From contig NZ_JAFLNH010000002.1 in NCBI RefSeq assembly GCF_018361265.1, forward strand, positions 62,001 through 126,000: DNA of 64,000 bases. The letters run 5' to 3'. The notes beneath the pieces were generated by a model. That model worked only from the letters and a program-made list of their open reading frames with translations, was not told where the DNA came from and searched no databases. This document shows, one piece after another, positions 23,799 through 32,367 of the stretch; the stretch's first letter is position 1; the number at the start of each line of letters is the position of its first letter. Source of the DNA: Mycobacterium sp. SM1 (GTDB lineage Bacteria > Actinomycetota > Actinomycetes > Mycobacteriales > Mycobacteriaceae). A program made the position numbers and the translations under genes.

Positions 23799-24374
23799 AT
23801 GCCCGAGCAGCCCTCGACCACTCGCCGCGTCCCACCGGGTTCTCGCCTCCGTCCGGTGGTGATCGTGCTCGCCGGCGCGGCGGTCCTCGCGATCGCGTTC
23901 GCGCTGTATGCGGCGCTGTCCCCGGGCGGGAAACGCACACCCTCCCAGCACCCCGCCGGCCCCGCCGCGAGTGGGGCGGCGGTGACCGCGCAGACCATGC
24001 AGGGCACGCGGGTCAGGGTGCCCGACGGCGCACGGCCCAGTGTGCTGTTTTTCTTCTCCGCCACCTGCGGCAACTGCGGCCCCAGCGCCCGGGCCGTCGG
24101 TCAGGCCCAGCAGGCCGCCGGCCCCAAGGCGGTTTTCGTCGCCGTCGACATCGACCCGTCCGACAGCGAGCAGGCCATCAAGGACTTCCTGATCGCCAAC
24201 CAGGCAGGCGGTGTGGCCTTCACCCGTGACGCCCGCGCCGCATTGATGAGCAGCTACCAGGTCACCCAGCCCTCCACGGTCGTCGTGCTGGATGGCGCCG
24301 GCGCGGTGATGTTCCGGGCCGTGGAACCCACCGCCGATCAGATCGGCGCCCAACTGGCGAAGCTGGGCGCGTGA
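23799..24374 (+). CDS. Membrane-anchored thioredoxin-like protein
   Basis: A 191-residue protein with one N-terminal membrane anchor (VVIVLAGAAVLAIAFALYAAL, ~20-40), a Pro/Ala linker and a thioredoxin domain. The redox motif is CGNCGP (Cys90, Cys93) after SVLFFFSAT; the cis-Pro region is TQPSTVVVLDGAGAVMFR. It should face the outside of the membrane. The GTG of the CcdA-like gene overlaps its stop, so the pair forms a reductant relay: CcdA brings electrons across the membrane to this thioredoxin. In this cluster the target may be Hg-binding thiols rather than apocytochrome c, an inference from context. Confidence 0.85.
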   Translation: MPEQPSTTRRVPPGSRLRPVVIVLAGAAVLAIAFALYAALSPGGKRTPSQHPAGPAASGAAVTAQTMQGTRVRVPDGARPSVLFFFSATCGNCGPSARAVGQAQQAAGPKAVFVAVDIDPSDSEQAIKDFLIANQAGGVAFTRDARAALMSSYQVTQPSTVVVLDGAGAVMFRAVEPTADQIGAQLAKLGA

Positions 24375-25282
24375 TCGGACCGCTGCTGGCGCTCGCGTTC
24401 GGCGCGGGGATGCTGGCCCCGGTCAACCCGTGCGGCTTCGCGGTGCTGCCGGCCTACCTCGCCTACGCGGTCGAGACCGCGGCTAACCCGGCCGCTCGGG
24501 CGGGCGCGCTGTCCCGGCTGGCCGGTGGGCTGCGGGCCGGATCGGCCCTGACGGCCGGATTCGCCGGCACCCTCACCGTGATCGGGCTGCTGCTCGCCCT
24601 CGGGTTGCGCTCCCTGGTGCGGCTCATCCCGTGGCTGGCGGCCGCGCTCGGCGCGAGCCTTGCCGTTGTTGGCCTGCTCATGCTCATCGGCTGGCAGCTG
24701 CCGGTGCGGCTGCCGGCGCGCCGTTCCGGCGCCCCGCAACGCGCGCCGATGGGGATGGTGGCCTTCGGTGCCGGATACGCGCTGGCCTCGGCTTCGTGCT
24801 CAATCGCGGTGTTGCTCGCGGTGATCACCCAGGCCCTGGCCAGCACCAACATCTCGGGGGTGTTGCTGGTGTTCGGCGCCTACGCCGCCGGCGCGGCGAC
24901 GCTGCTGTTGTCCCTGGCGGTGTTTGCCGCATTCGCCAGCGGCTTGATCACCCGGTTTCTGCGTCGCCTGGTCCCGTACATGAACCGTCTCGCCGGTGCC
25001 GTCCTCGCTTTTTCCGGCGGCTACCTGGTGCTGTACTGGCTGCCGCAATTAGTTGGCGGTCGCCCCGGCGCCAGTGCGTTCAGTGGCGTGGCCGCCGCGG
25101 TGTCGGCCTGGATCAGCGCACATCAACTGGCGGTCACGTTTGTCGCGCTCGGTATTGCCCTGCTCACCGCGGTCGCCGCGCTTGTCACTCGGGCCAGCAA
25201 CCACAGCACCGACGTCGCAACGGACTGCTGCACGCGCCCGCAGATGCCACCGGCGGAACGCGCCGACGGCCCCGGGCTATAG
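24371..25282 (+). CDS. CcdA/DsbD-like thiol-electron transporter
   Basis: A 303-residue membrane protein with about seven predicted helices. Two membrane cysteines, Cys21 (LAPVNPCGFAVLPAYLAY) and Cys143 (ALASASCSIAVLLAV), match the electron-carrying pair of CcdA. The C-terminal tail after the last helix is polar and holds another vicinal pair (DVATDCCTRP), which could bind metal. It is a second, divergent CcdA besides the one in the cytochrome c operon at 28738. It passes cytosolic thioredoxin electrons to the outside partner encoded just upstream, with which it overlaps by four bases (GTGA). Last gene of the mercury/thiol cluster. Confidence 0.85.
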   Translation: MIGPLLALAFGAGMLAPVNPCGFAVLPAYLAYAVETAANPAARAGALSRLAGGLRAGSALTAGFAGTLTVIGLLLALGLRSLVRLIPWLAAALGASLAVVGLLMLIGWQLPVRLPARRSGAPQRAPMGMVAFGAGYALASASCSIAVLLAVITQALASTNISGVLLVFGAYAAGAATLLLSLAVFAAFASGLITRFLRRLVPYMNRLAGAVLAFSGGYLVLYWLPQLVGGRPGASAFSGVAAAVSAWISAHQLAVTFVALGIALLTAVAALVTRASNHSTDVATDCCTRPQMPPAERADGPGL

Positions 25283-26133
25283 CGGCACCGCCATGCCGGT
25301 GAGTCGACTTCGGTGATCTCGCGCAAATTCTCCGCGCAAAATACCCTCGTGGGTGAATCGGTCACCCGACAGTGCGTCCGGCATGCTTTACCTGCGCCGC
25401 ACTATCCGATTCTATTCGGGGCCGGTTGTTGGTTAGGCGGTGACGCAGTCGATCAACAAACCTCGCCCGGCGCGAAGCGCCCGGCTACCCTCGTGGGCTC
25501 AAAGTCCTCGTGTGCTCAAAGCCGGCGCATTTCTCGTTTCATTCGGAACGGCTCGAGAAAATCTAGCGGGGGCGGATAATGCGGTGACAAACGGCGCCCC
25601 GGCAGTGACGCCGCAGCCACTGGCCCGACGGCACCGGTAACCGCCTCGGTTCTCCGGAAGGTGGGCCGTAACGGCTGGGTAGCCGTCGCCGACGCGATCC
25701 TGTGCTCGGTGGCGATCCCGGTGGCCGGCAAGACCTCGATCACCGTCGGTGAGGCCGACTCGGCAAGTGTCGGGCCCCTCGATGTGTGGGTCGGCACCGC
25801 GGGCAATAGGCGCATTGCAGTGCCTCCTTTACCCTGTCAGGCAGCTGACAGTGCCCCATCACCGGGTGAATTGTCGTCACGAAAGGCGGGGTGTTGTTGA
25901 GGAATCCGCCTCGGTTTGTCGCGTGATCAGCACATTCGAAAAGGCCCGCTGGAGACGCCATAGGCATTGGGGGGGATATCTGCGACCCGATTCGCATTGG
26001 CGTGCGGCACCCAAACCGGGCGGGAAATCCGGGCGTTAAAAAGTGGGGCGGAAAACGGCTGGGCCCGCCCGGCTGGCGTCAACTCTTACACCCCGTAGTG
26101 GACACGGTCGGAGCAGCTGGGACACTGGTGGTC
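25283..26133. other. 851-base region without a supported gene
   Basis: Open frames here (for example minus-strand 25516-25815 and plus-strand 25661-25900) have no recognisable domain, no good ribosome site and overlap one another. M. tuberculosis has gabP and Rv0523c near this point; I see no permease text. The region separates the mercury/thiol cluster from hemL and probably marks an edge of the accessory island. The hemL promoter should lie near its right end. Confidence 0.5.
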
Positions 26134-27468
26134 GTGCACAGTGCTGACCCGGTGACAACCCCGGCCGGGACATCCGCGAGGGCGTCGGCCGAGCTGTTCG
26201 AGCATGCCCGGGCGGTGATCCCCGGCGGCGTGAACTCCCCGGTGCGGGCCTTTACGGCGGTCGGCGGCACGCCCCGCTTCATCACCCGGGCGCGGGGCTG
26301 CTGGCTCGCCGACGCCGACGGCAACCGCTATGTCGACCTCGTTTGCTCCTGGGGCCCGATGATCCTGGGTCATGCCCACCCCGCGGTCGTTGACGCCGTC
26401 GCCAAGGCCGCCTCCGACGGGCTGTCCTTTGGGGCGCCGACACCGGCCGAGACGGAGCTGGCCACCGAGATCATCGCCCGGGTGGCGCCGGTCGAGAGGA
26501 TCCGGCTGGTGAATTCCGGCACCGAGGCCACCATGAGCGCCGTCCGCTTGGCCCGCGGGTTCACCGGCCGGGCCAAGATCGTCAAATTCGCCGGCTGCTA
26601 CCACGGCCATGTAGACGCGCTGCTTGCCGACGCCGGCTCGGGGGTGGCGACCCTGGGCCTGCCATCCTCGCCGGGGGTCACCGGAGCCGCCGCTGCCGAC
26701 ACTATCGTGTTGCCCTACAACGACATCGACGCGATCCGTCAAACCTTCGCCCGGTTCGGTGAGCAGATCGCCGCGGTGATCACCGAGGCCAGTCCGGGCA
26801 ACATGGGGGTCGTTCCGCCCGTGCCGGGATTCAACGCCGCGCTGCGCGCGGTCACCGCCGAGCACGGCGCGCTGCTGATCATCGACGAGGTGATGACGGG
26901 TTTCCGGGTCAGCCGAAGCGGGTGGTACGGACTCGATCCCGTCGATGCCGATCTGTTCACCTTCGGCAAGGTGATGAGCGGCGGGCTGCCGGCCGCGGCC
27001 TTTGGCGGGCGCGCCGAGGTGATGGAGCGTCTGGCCCCGCTCGGGCCGGTGTATCAGGCCGGAACACTGTCGGGTAATCCGGTCGCGGTGGCCGCGGGGC
27101 TGGCGACACTGCGGGCCGCCGACGACGCCGTCTACGCCACCTTGGACGCCAACGCGGAGCGGCTGGCCACGCTGCTGTCCGGGGCATTGGGGGACGCTGG
27201 TGTGCCCCATCAAATCGCCCGGGGCGGCAATATGCTCAGCGTCTTTTTTGCCGGCGATCCCGTGACCGACTTCGCGGCGGCGAAGGCCAGTCAAACGTGG
27301 CGTTACCCGGCGTTCTTCCACGCGTTGCTGGACGCCGGCGTGTACCCGCCGTGCAGCCCGTTTGAGACGTGGTTCGTCTCGGCCGCTCTCGACGACGCTG
27401 CCTTCGCGCGGATCGCCGAGGCGCTGCCCGCCGCCGCCACCGCCGCCGCCCGGGAGCGCGAACCCTGA
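26134..27468 (+). CDS. hemL: Glutamate-1-semialdehyde 2,1-aminomutase HemL
   Basis: A PLP-dependent class III aminotransferase of about 444 residues that makes 5-aminolevulinate from the HemA product. Seen: [58 protein letters not shown], the PLP-lysine segment [18 protein letters not shown] and [13 protein letters not shown]. The start is uncertain: GTG 26134 (HSADPVTT) is chosen, with GTG 26128 and 26152 as alternatives; the frame is open further upstream without family similarity. A ~15-residue loop seen in the M. tuberculosis protein after ATLGL is missing here. It overlaps the next gene by one base. Confidence 0.94.
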   Translation: MHSADPVTTPAGTSARASAELFEHARAVIPGGVNSPVRAFTAVGGTPRFITRARGCWLADADGNRYVDLVCSWGPMILGHAHPAVVDAVAKAASDGLSFGAPTPAETELATEIIARVAPVERIRLVNSGTEATMSAVRLARGFTGRAKIVKFAGCYHGHVDALLADAGSGVATLGLPSSPGVTGAAAADTIVLPYNDIDAIRQTFARFGEQIAAVITEASPGNMGVVPPVPGFNAALRAVTAEHGALLIIDEVMTGFRVSRSGWYGLDPVDADLFTFGKVMSGGLPAAAFGGRAEVMERLAPLGPVYQAGTLSGNPVAVAAGLATLRAADDAVYATLDANAERLATLLSGALGDAGVPHQIARGGNMLSVFFAGDPVTDFAAAKASQTWRYPAFFHALLDAGVYPPCSPFETWFVSAALDDAAFARIAEALPAAATAAAREREP

Positions 27469-28076
27469 TGGGCGAGCACACCCGCATCCACCTGGTGCGC
27501 CACGGCGAGGTGCACAACCCCGACGGCATCCTCTACGGCCGGCTGCCGGGATTCCACCTGTCGGATACCGGCAGACGGCAGGCCGCAGCGGTCGCCGACG
27601 CGCTGGCTCACCACGACATCGTCGCGGTGATCGCCTCTCCGCTGCAGCGGGCCCAGGAGACCGCCGCGCCCATCGCCGCGCGCCACGACCTGGCCGTGGA
27701 CACCGATCCCGACCTGATCGAATCGGCCAACGTCCTGCAGGGCAGGGGTGTTTCGCCGGGTGACGGCGCCTGGCGCGACCCGCGCGTGTGGTGGCACCTG
27801 CGCAATCCGCTCACCCCCTCGTGGGGGGAGCCCTACTCGCAGATCGCGGCCCGGATGGCGACGGCGATCGACAAGGCGCGGGCTCGGGCCGCCGGGCACG
27901 AGGCGGTATGTGTCAGCCATCAGCTGCCGATATGGACACTGCGGCTCTACCTGACCGGCAAACGGCTCTGGCATTTGCCGACGCGGCGGCAGTGCGCGCT
28001 CGCGTCGCTGACCTCCCTGGTCTACGAGGGGGATCGCCTGGTGGATGTGGTGTACTCGCCGCGGGCGGTAACGTGA
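27468..28076 (+). CDS. Phosphoglycerate-mutase-family phosphatase (Rv0525-like)
   Basis: A 202-residue histidine phosphatase. The phosphohistidine motif IHLVRHGEV lies at residues ~7-15, the second catalytic region SPLQRAQETA near 60, and the acid/base part near LIESANVLQG. The second histidine is in CVSHQLPIWTLRL. It removes phosphate from a small metabolite or lipid headgroup; the substrate is unknown. Its ATG sits in the hemL stop (TGATG) and its own stop overlaps the next GTG (GTGA), so it is locked into the hemL-ccs operon. The same order occurs in M. tuberculosis. Confidence 0.88.
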   Translation: MGEHTRIHLVRHGEVHNPDGILYGRLPGFHLSDTGRRQAAAVADALAHHDIVAVIASPLQRAQETAAPIAARHDLAVDTDPDLIESANVLQGRGVSPGDGAWRDPRVWWHLRNPLTPSWGEPYSQIAARMATAIDKARARAAGHEAVCVSHQLPIWTLRLYLTGKRLWHLPTRRQCALASLTSLVYEGDRLVDVVYSPRAVT

Positions 28077-28741
28077 CCACGCGCCGATGGCTGCTGTTCG
28101 GGGCGGTCCTGGCCGCCCTGATTGCCGGCTGCGCAAGCGGTCGCGACGCGGTCGCGCAGGGCGGCACTTTCGAGTTCGTCGCCCCTGGCGGCAAGACCGA
28201 CATCTTCTATGATCCCCCCTCGCGGCGGGGCCGCCCCGGGCCGCTGAGCGGACCGGATCTGACGAACCCGGCACGCACCCTGTCGCTGGACGACTTCGCG
28301 GGCCGCGTCGTCGTCATCAACATCTGGGGTCAGTGGTGCGGGCCCTGCCGCGCCGAAGTCGGCCAGCTACAGCGGGTGCATGAGGCCACCCGCAGCGAGG
28401 GCGTGTCGTTCCTCGGCATCGACGTGCGAGACACCAACCCGCAGCCGGCCCGCGACTTTGTCGCGGACCGGCACGTCACCTACCCGTCGATCTATGACCC
28501 GGCGATGCGCACCCTGATCGCCTTTGGCGGCAAATACCCGACCGCCGTCATCCCGTCCACGCTGGTGTTGGACCGCCGCCACCGGGTGGCGGCGGTATTT
28601 CTGCGGGAACTGCTCGCCGAGGACCTGCAGCCGGTGGTGCGCCGGGTGGCCACGGAAAACGCCACGGAAAAAGCCACGGCGAAGGCCGTCGGAATGGCCG
28701 TGGGAAAACGCACCACCCCACTCCCGGCGGAACCGCAATGA
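28073..28741 (+). CDS. ResA/CcmG-like thioredoxin lipoprotein (Rv0526-like)
   Basis: A 222-residue lipoprotein. A signal peptide ends in the lipobox LIAGC (Cys20), then a TlpA/ResA-type thioredoxin domain carries WCGPC (Cys89, Cys92) after VVVINIWGQ, and a cis-Pro region IPSTLVLD. It is tethered outside the membrane and reduces the CXXCH cysteines of apocytochrome c before heme attachment, using electrons from CcdA encoded next. The C-terminal ~35 residues are a low-complexity tail with repeated ATENATEKATAKA. Start GTG overlaps the upstream stop; its stop overlaps the ccdA ATG. Confidence 0.93.
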   Translation: MTTRRWLLFGAVLAALIAGCASGRDAVAQGGTFEFVAPGGKTDIFYDPPSRRGRPGPLSGPDLTNPARTLSLDDFAGRVVVINIWGQWCGPCRAEVGQLQRVHEATRSEGVSFLGIDVRDTNPQPARDFVADRHVTYPSIYDPAMRTLIAFGGKYPTAVIPSTLVLDRRHRVAAVFLRELLAEDLQPVVRRVATENATEKATAKAVGMAVGKRTTPLPAEPQ

Positions 28742-28790
28742 CCGCGATGAGCGCAACGACCGCAATGACCGCAATGAGCGCAATGAGCGG
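28735..28790 (+). repeat. 9-bp imperfect tandem repeats over the ccdA start
   Basis: About six units of the form ACCGCAATG or AGCGCAATG run across the start of the CcdA gene. They encode MTAMSATTAMTAMSAMSG and provide five in-frame ATG codons after the first. Gain or loss of a unit keeps the frame but changes the N-terminus and the number of possible starts. Confidence 0.75.
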
Positions 28791-29571
28791 GATCACCGGG
28801 CTGTCGGCGCTCGCTGCGACCGGGCCGCTGCTGCCGGCGCTCGCGGTGTGCCTGCTGGCGGGGCTGGTGTCATTCGCCTCGCCGTGCGTAGTGCCGCTGG
28901 TGCCGGGCTACGTGTCGTATCTGGCAGCCCTGGTCGGCGTCGACGAACAGCAGCGGCCGGGTGCGCTCACGGCGCCGCGCGCCGCGCGGTGGCGGGTCGC
29001 CGGCTCGGCGGCGTTGTTTGTGGCCGGGTTCTCCGTGGTGTTCATGCTCGACACGGTCGCCGTGCTCGGGATGACCACCGCCCTGATCACCGACCGGCTG
29101 GTGCTCCAACGGGCCGGCGGGGCCCTGACCATAGTCATGGGCCTGGTCTTTGTGGGCTTCATTCCGGCCCTGCAGCGCCAGGCCCGTTTCGCCCCACGGC
29201 GGTGGTCGACGCTGGCCGGGGCGCCGATCCTGGGCGCGGTGTTCGCGCTGGGCTGGACACCGTGCCTGGGGCCCACGCTGACCGGCGTGATCACCGTCGC
29301 CTCCGCCACCCAGGGCCCGACGGCGCTGCGGGGGATCGTGCTGGTGGCCACCTACTGCCTGGGACTGGGAATCCCGTTTGTGCTGCTGGCGTTCGGCTCG
29401 GCGCAGGTCGTGGCCGGACTGAGCTGGCTGCGCCGGCACACCCGGGCGATACAGCTCTTCGGCGGCGCCCTGCTGATCATGGTCGGTGTGGCGCTGCTCA
29501 CCGGGGCGTGGGACACCTTCGTCTCGTGGTTGCGGGACGCGGTGGTGTCGGACGTGAGGTTGCCGATTTGA
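28738..29571 (+). CDS. ccdA: Cytochrome c biogenesis protein CcdA (Rv0527-like)
   Basis: A 277-residue six-helix membrane protein. The first redox cysteine is in VSFASPCVVPLVPGYVSYL and the second in ALGWTPCLGPTLTGVI, the canonical CcdA pair. It moves electrons from cytosolic thioredoxin to the ResA-like lipoprotein encoded upstream. The N-terminus is an unusual repetitive Met/Thr/Ala/Ser stretch made by 9-bp DNA repeats, so the true start could be any of several ATGs; the first overlaps the previous stop (ATGA). The stop overlaps the resB TTG start. Confidence 0.93.
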   Translation: MTAMSATTAMTAMSAMSGITGLSALAATGPLLPALAVCLLAGLVSFASPCVVPLVPGYVSYLAALVGVDEQQRPGALTAPRAARWRVAGSAALFVAGFSVVFMLDTVAVLGMTTALITDRLVLQRAGGALTIVMGLVFVGFIPALQRQARFAPRRWSTLAGAPILGAVFALGWTPCLGPTLTGVITVASATQGPTALRGIVLVATYCLGLGIPFVLLAFGSAQVVAGLSWLRRHTRAIQLFGGALLIMVGVALLTGAWDTFVSWLRDAVVSDVRLPI

Positions 29572-31190
29572 CCCCCGGGGCTCTGCTCGCGCAACGGGCG
29601 CGCAACACCTGGCGAGCGCTGACGTCGATGGGCACCGCGTTGGTGCTGCTGATCCTGCTTGCGCTGGGCGCGATACCCGGTGCGCTGCTGCCGCAGCGGA
29701 GCCTCAACCCCGGCAAGGTGGACGAGTATCTGGCCACCCACCCGGTGATCGGACCGTGGCTGGACCGGCTGCAGGCGTTCGACGTGTTCTCCAGCTTCTG
29801 GTTCACCGCCGTCTACGTGCTGCTGTTCGTGTCCCTGGTAGGCTGCCTTGTCCCGCGGCTGGTCGAGCATGCCCGCAGCTGGCGCGCCACCCCCGTGGCC
29901 GCACCCCGGAACCTGGCCCGGCTGCCCAAGCACGCCGCCGCCACCGTCGTCGGCAGCCCCGAATCCGTGGCTGCGACGATAACCCGGCGGCTGCGCGGCT
30001 GGCGCACCGTCACCCGTCGCCAAAACGCCGGCGTTGTCGAGGTGTCCGCCGAGAAGGGGTACCTGCGTGAATTCGGTAACCTGGTGTTTCACTTTTCGCT
30101 GCTGGGCCTGCTGGTCGCGGTCGCCGTCGGCAAGCTGTTCGGCTACGAGGGCACCGTGGTCGTCATCGCCGACGGTGGCCCGGGCTTCTGCTCGGCATCC
30201 CCGGCCGCCTTCGACTCGTTCCGCGCCGGCAATAGCGTCGACGGCACCTCCCTGTATCCCATATGCATCCGGGTCAACGATTTTCAGGCCCACTACCTGC
30301 CATCCGGCCAGGCCACCTCGTTCGTGGCGAACATCGATTACCAAGCCGGCCGCGATCTGGCCGCCAACAGCTGGCGGCCCTACCGGCTGGCGGTCAACCA
30401 CCCGTTGCGGCTCGGCGGCGACCGGGTCTACCTGCAGGGCCACGGGTATGCCCCCACCTTCACGGTGACCTTCCCGGACGGGCAGACCCGCACCTCGACC
30501 GTGCAATGGCGCCCCGAGAACGCCGCCACGCTGCTCTCGTCGGGCGCGGTGCGTATCGACCCGCCCGCCGGCCAATACCCCGATCCCGGCGAGCGTCGCA
30601 ACCACCAGATCGCGATTCAGGGCCTGTTCGCGCCCACGGAGCAGCTCGACGGCACCCTGCTCTCGTCCAGCTTTCCCGCGCTGAACGACCCCGCGGTGGC
30701 GGTCGACATCTACCGGGGTGACACCGGCCTGGATACCGGCCGGCCGCAGTCCCTGTACGCCCTCGATCCGCGGCTCATCCGGGATGGCCGGCTGACCAGG
30801 CAAAAGCGGGTGAATTTGCGTGCCGGCGAGCAGGTCCGGCTGGAGGACGACGGGACCGTCGTGCGCTTCGACGGCGCGGTGCCGTTCGTCAACGTGCAAG
30901 TCTCCCACGATCCGGGCCAGGCCTGGGTACTGGCTTTCGCTATCACGATGATGGCCGGGCTGGTGGTGTCGCTGGTGGTGCGCCGCCGCCGGGTGTGGGC
31001 CCGGATCCTGCCGGCAGTGGCGGCCGATACGGCGACTATCGAGCTGGGCGGCCTGGCGCGGACGGACAACGCCGGCTGGGGCAACGAGTTCGAGCGTCTG
31101 AGCGAGCGGTTGCTCGCCGGTGTCCTCCCGGCTGCGGCCGAGCCGCCGGCGCCGCAGGAACCCGCACCGGCGGGAAGGGACGTCAGATGA
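29568..31190 (+). CDS. resB: ResB (Ccs1), System II cytochrome c synthase subunit (Rv0528-like)
   Basis: A 540-residue membrane protein. N-terminal helices hold LTSMGTALVLLILLALGAIPG and FWFTAVYVLLFVSLVGCLVPRL. A third helix at GNLVFHFSLLGLLVAVAVGK carries the conserved His (VFHFS) thought to bind heme. A large outside domain follows, then a last helix with AFAITMMAGLVVSLVVRRRR. With CcsA it forms the heme-handling synthase that attaches heme to apocytochrome c. TTG start at 29568 overlaps the ccdA stop (TTGA). The C-terminus after the last helix is longer and Pro/Ala-rich. Confidence 0.93.
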   Translation: MTPGALLAQRARNTWRALTSMGTALVLLILLALGAIPGALLPQRSLNPGKVDEYLATHPVIGPWLDRLQAFDVFSSFWFTAVYVLLFVSLVGCLVPRLVEHARSWRATPVAAPRNLARLPKHAAATVVGSPESVAATITRRLRGWRTVTRRQNAGVVEVSAEKGYLREFGNLVFHFSLLGLLVAVAVGKLFGYEGTVVVIADGGPGFCSASPAAFDSFRAGNSVDGTSLYPICIRVNDFQAHYLPSGQATSFVANIDYQAGRDLAANSWRPYRLAVNHPLRLGGDRVYLQGHGYAPTFTVTFPDGQTRTSTVQWRPENAATLLSSGAVRIDPPAGQYPDPGERRNHQIAIQGLFAPTEQLDGTLLSSSFPALNDPAVAVDIYRGDTGLDTGRPQSLYALDPRLIRDGRLTRQKRVNLRAGEQVRLEDDGTVVRFDGAVPFVNVQVSHDPGQAWVLAFAITMMAGLVVSLVVRRRRVWARILPAVAADTATIELGGLARTDNAGWGNEFERLSERLLAGVLPAAAEPPAPQEPAPAGRDVR

Positions 31191-31242
31191 GCCGTGCCGA
31201 CGACGATAATGCCGGCGGAGCCGGGATCGAGGAGTGGCGCCA

Positions 31243-32208
31243 ATGAACACCATGCATGTGAACATCGGATTGGCCCGCTATTCCGACTGGGCGTTCACCG
31301 CGGCGGTGGTGGCGCTGGTGGTGGCGCTGCTGCTGCTGGCCGTCGAGCTGGCCTACACCCGCAGCCGCACCGAGAGGCTGGTCACGGCCGGCCCGGCGGC
31401 CACCAGCCGGCCGACACCCCGCCCCGCTCTCGACGCGGCGGAGCGGTTCGAGGAACGCGTCGGCCGGGCCGGCCTGGCGGCGGTCTATGTGGGGATCGGC
31501 CTGCTGCTGGCGTGCATTGGGCTGCGCGGGCTGGCCACCATGCGGGTGCCCTGGGGCAACATGTACGAGTTCATCAACGTGACCTGCCTTTGCGGTCTGC
31601 TGGCCGGGGCAGCGGTGTTGCGACGGCCGCAGTACCGCGGGCTGTGGGTCTTCCTGCTGATGCCAGTGCTGATCCTGTTGACGGTGTCCGGGCGCTGGCT
31701 ATACACCAGCGCCGCCCCGGTGATGCCCGCGTTGCAGTCCTACTGGCTGCCGATTCACGTCTCGGTGGTCAGCCTGGGCTCGGGGGTGTTTCTGGTCGCC
31801 GGCGTGGCCAGCATGCTGTTTTTGGCGAGAATGTCGCGGTTGAGTGACCCGGACACACCCGGAACGTTCGCGCGGATGGTGCGCCGGTTGCCCGACGCGC
31901 AGACCCTGGACCGGATTGCCTACCGGACGACGATCTTCGCGTTTCCGGTGTTCGGCTTCGGGGTGATCTTCGGGGCGATCTGGGCCGAGCAAGCATGGGG
32001 GCGGTACTGGGGCTGGGATCCCAAGGAGACGGTCGCGTTCGTCGCCTGGATCGTGTATGCGGCCTACCTGCACGCCAGGTCGACCGCGGGATGGCGCGAC
32101 AAGAAGGCGGCCTGGGTCAACGTGATCGGCTTCGCGGTCATGGTGTTCAACCTGTTCTTCGTCAACCTGGTGACCGTTGGCCTGCACTCCTATGCTGGGG
32201 TGGGCTGA
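31243..32208 (+). CDS. ccsA: CcsA, System II cytochrome c synthase subunit (Rv0529-like)
   Basis: A 321-residue multi-helix membrane protein. The tryptophan-rich WWD-type motif WGRYWGWDPKETVAFVAWIVYAAYLH (near residues 248-273) binds heme facing outward. Flanking histidines are visible in YWLPIHVSVVS and AAYLHARS. It passes heme to apocytochrome c together with ResB. I chose ATG 31243, giving MNTMHVNIGLARYSDW; a GTG three codons earlier is possible. A GAGGAG site is at 31229-31234. It is the last gene of the hemL-ccs operon; a 10-bp hairpin follows about 100 bases downstream. Confidence 0.94.
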   Translation: MNTMHVNIGLARYSDWAFTAAVVALVVALLLLAVELAYTRSRTERLVTAGPAATSRPTPRPALDAAERFEERVGRAGLAAVYVGIGLLLACIGLRGLATMRVPWGNMYEFINVTCLCGLLAGAAVLRRPQYRGLWVFLLMPVLILLTVSGRWLYTSAAPVMPALQSYWLPIHVSVVSLGSGVFLVAGVASMLFLARMSRLSDPDTPGTFARMVRRLPDAQTLDRIAYRTTIFAFPVFGFGVIFGAIWAEQAWGRYWGWDPKETVAFVAWIVYAAYLHARSTAGWRDKKAAWVNVIGFAVMVFNLFFVNLVTVGLHSYAGVG

Positions 32209-32304
32209 CCGGACACCGTGCGGGGTTCGGCGGCTGCGATACCGCCGCTAATCGCGCGGTTATCACCGGGCCGGCAGACCGGGCCCGGAGTACCGGGGCG
32301 GTCG

Positions 32305-32330
32305 CGACAACCATTACCGGATGGTTGTCG
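32305..32330. terminator. Perfect 10-bp inverted repeat between ccsA and the ParA-like gene
   Basis: CGACAACCAT (32305-32314), a 6-base loop, and ATGGTTGTCG (32321-32330). It lies 97 bases after ccsA and 38 bases before the next start. No T-run follows, so it could be a mycobacterial-type terminator or, given its position, an operator for the downstream gene. Confidence 0.5.
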
Positions 32331-32367
32331 ACAACCGGCCGGAGTACGGCGATGAGGGGAAGTGCAC

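Noticed and set aside
25516..25997. Overlapping open frames in the gap before hemL
   Set aside because: No ribosome sites, no domains, and the frames overlap on both strands.
25283..28073. Treating the two CcdA/thioredoxin pairs (23799-25282 and 28073-29571) as a recent duplication
   Set aside because: Their sequences differ strongly (one thioredoxin is a WCGPC lipoprotein, the other a CGNCGP anchored protein; the CcdA proteins share only motifs).
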